A stretch of DNA of 64,000 nt, from positions 1,736,001 through 1,800,000 of the forward strand of contig JACAAK010000003.1 in assembly GCA_025093985.1 (NCBI GenBank), given 5' to 3'. Every line of letters starts with the position of its first letter. Position 1 is the stretch's first letter. The notes below the pieces were generated by a model, which saw nothing but the letters and a program-made list of their open reading frames with translations, made no database searches and was not told the DNA's origin. The position numbers and the translations under genes are program-made. The stretch is from Calvatia gigantea. Taxonomy: Eukaryota; Basidiomycota; Agaricomycetes; Agaricales; Lycoperdaceae. This document shows, in pieces, positions 62,739 to 64,000 of the stretch.

Positions 62739-63986
62739 TCAGGGAACTATTAACTGTGCCACGAGATATTCAACCCAGTTTTGACAGCCAATTGGCACAG
62801 AAGACAAAGTAGCTAATGCATCAGTTACCCGAACTTCTTGAAGGGATGCCTTCATAAGATTCAGAACATTTAATACATTCATGGAACCACTTTGGCGGTT
62901 CTCATCGATCATGAGTGTGACGAGAACACCAGCTCTGGCAGCCGCCATGCCCAGGATAATGCTCTTCACAATCGGATCGCCTCCGAAAGCACCACTTCCC
63001 CATAACGGGGACACTACATGATCAACCCCAACCTGGGACAATGCAACGAAACCTATGTAGGCTTTTTCCAGCTCGCGCATTAGATTCTCGGGAATGAGGT
63101 CTGGAATGCGAGAAGGTCCAGCCATTTCAAAGTTGTCGAGTTCGAGCGCATCCAGAAACAAAAATGTATACGGAGTAATGGGAGGATCGATGAAATGTTG
63201 CAATCGAGCGGTTCGCCCTTGTCCAGACCAACTTGATCTGGGATGTATTTCTCGTGCAACAAGCACTACGTTGTCCAGTATTGGGGGTTGTACTAATAGT
63301 GCGCCCAAGGGTAATAATTGGGGGCATGCTGCCGTGATGAGTTCTTCCTGCGTACAAGAAGAGCCAAATCCAGGTTCCTTGTGAGAAGAAACCAGCATGC
63401 AATGGACGGTTGGGTGGGGAAATGGCACGGTTTTCCCATTCACTGGCTCGATATTCAGATGTTGAAATAGGGGTGTAACACAATCCAACCACTGGGAGAG
63501 ACGCAAGTCCACCGTCGTTGGAGATGAACTAAACCACTGATATACTGCCGTTTTTGATGGCTGATCATCGTCTAAATCGACGAAAGACCGGAACGTGGTT
63601 TCTAAATATCCACCGACTGCATACTCCATAGGCGGACAACTCGAATACCAGCACCGCAATGTACACCCCCAACTATTCCCCCGAGGGGAAGGCACAGTAC
63701 AAAGTACCTGGTGAGCCAAAAGCGCACGAATCTGCACAAGGGATAGTTCCAGTGACGGGGTGTCCGCACCAAGATGGGTCAATTCGTGCGAGGGAAATAA
63801 TTTTGGCAGGGAAAGAGCGGATTTTAGTATGTTTAACGCGATTCCACTTGCGAGAGATTGTCCGACCGAGGACTCAAAATCAGGGAGCCATGCCCGGAGA
63901 AAGTCGAGATCGGACTTTCCGTCCCCCTGCAGGGAGTAGGTTAGATCTTCAATGAGAGCAGGAAGCTCAGACAAGCGTGGATTCAT
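62739..63986 (-). CDS. Poly(ADP-ribose) glycohydrolase-like (PARG) protein
   Basis: Probably degrades poly(ADP-ribose) after DNA damage signalling. A single uninterrupted 415-codon ORF starts at 63986 with MNPRLSELPALIEDLTYSLQ. Features are ELSLVQIRALLAHQVLCTVP, RCWYSSCPPMEYAVGGYLET and then GFGSSCTQEELITAACPQLL. The Gln-Glu-Glu triplet there corresponds to the PARG catalytic Q-E-E. YTFLFLDALELDNFEMAGPS and HVVSPLWGSGAFGGDPIVKS follow; the latter matches the PARG substrate-site glycine-rich segment. AAARAGVLVTLMIDENRQSG continues. The usual GGG before Q-E-E is replaced by PGFG, so activity should be tested. The end is NWVEYLVAQLIVP at 62739. No introns, unlike its neighbours. Additional 5' exons beyond the window cannot be excluded. 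Confidence 0.72.
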   Translation of the reverse strand: MNPRLSELPALIEDLTYSLQGDGKSDLDFLRAWLPDFESSVGQSLASGIALNILKSALSLPKLFPSHELTHLGADTPSLELSLVQIRALLAHQVLCTVPSPRGNSWGCTLRCWYSSCPPMEYAVGGYLETTFRSFVDLDDDQPSKTAVYQWFSSSPTTVDLRLSQWLDCVTPLFQHLNIEPVNGKTVPFPHPTVHCMLVSSHKEPGFGSSCTQEELITAACPQLLPLGALLVQPPILDNVVLVAREIHPRSSWSGQGRTARLQHFIDPPITPYTFLFLDALELDNFEMAGPSRIPDLIPENLMRELEKAYIGFVALSQVGVDHVVSPLWGSGAFGGDPIVKSIILGMAAARAGVLVTLMIDENRQSGSMNVLNVLNLMKASLQEVRVTDALATLSSVPIGCQNWVEYLVAQLIVP

Positions 63987-64000
63987 TCCCAGTTTGTTTA

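Overview
The window is nuclear DNA of a fungus, most likely an agaricomycete basidiomycete. It is densely packed with genes on both strands. The genes are split by many short introns, mostly about 45-70 nt, with GT-AG ends and a few GC-AG. The repertoire is fungal: Mdj1, Tim21, Aim18, Vma7, AP-3 sigma, Med6, a Crz1-like zinc-finger protein and class III GH18 chitinases with CBM5/12 modules. I cannot place it to genus from sequence alone. Exon structures were deduced by reading splice sites by eye, so gene ends are firmer than every internal boundary.

Layout. 1-3.0 kb: the C-terminal third of a Blm10/PA200 proteasome activator, running off the left edge. 3.3-5.3 kb: a head-to-head pair, a HIT hydrolase and TRAX. 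5.3-7.9 kb: gene-poor, with scattered coding-like debris. 7.9-9.4 kb: a RING E3 ligase. 9.65-10.6 kb: a terminal-inverted-repeat element enclosing an ORF. 11-14.4 kb: an unrecognised protein and a DEDDy 3'-5' exonuclease. 15.4-20.1 kb: two tandem GH18 chitinases. 20.7-25.2 kb: CK2 alpha, a SET-domain protein and mitochondrial DnaJ (Mdj1). 26-28.6 kb: a DHA2-type MFS exporter. 28.6-31.9 kb: gene-poor, with two adjacent DNA dyads. 31.9-36.5 kb: choline/ethanolamine kinase and a tandem CCCH zinc-finger protein. 37-39 kb: no firm gene. 39.3-47.2 kb: a complete Blm10 gene on the minus strand. 47.5-60.4 kb: a compact housekeeping run (Aim18, a PhyH dioxygenase, Tim21, Vma7, Ecd/Sgt1, AP-3 sigma, Med6, NRAMP). 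61-64 kb: a C2H2 transcription factor, an intron-containing tRNA-Lys and a PARG-like protein.

Most genes are unrelated housekeeping functions arranged head to head (shared promoters of about 100-280 bp) or tail to tail. No operon-like or secondary-metabolite cluster was seen. The most notable observations are two Blm10 paralogs about 36 kb apart in opposite orientation, both ending in the proteasome-docking YYA tail. Others are an 8-nt micro-exon conserved between the two chitinases, with a 15-nt micro-exon in the RING gene; two GC-AG introns with identical donors; two 57-nt stop-free introns flanking the start of the second CCCH finger; and the TIR element with an internal ORF.
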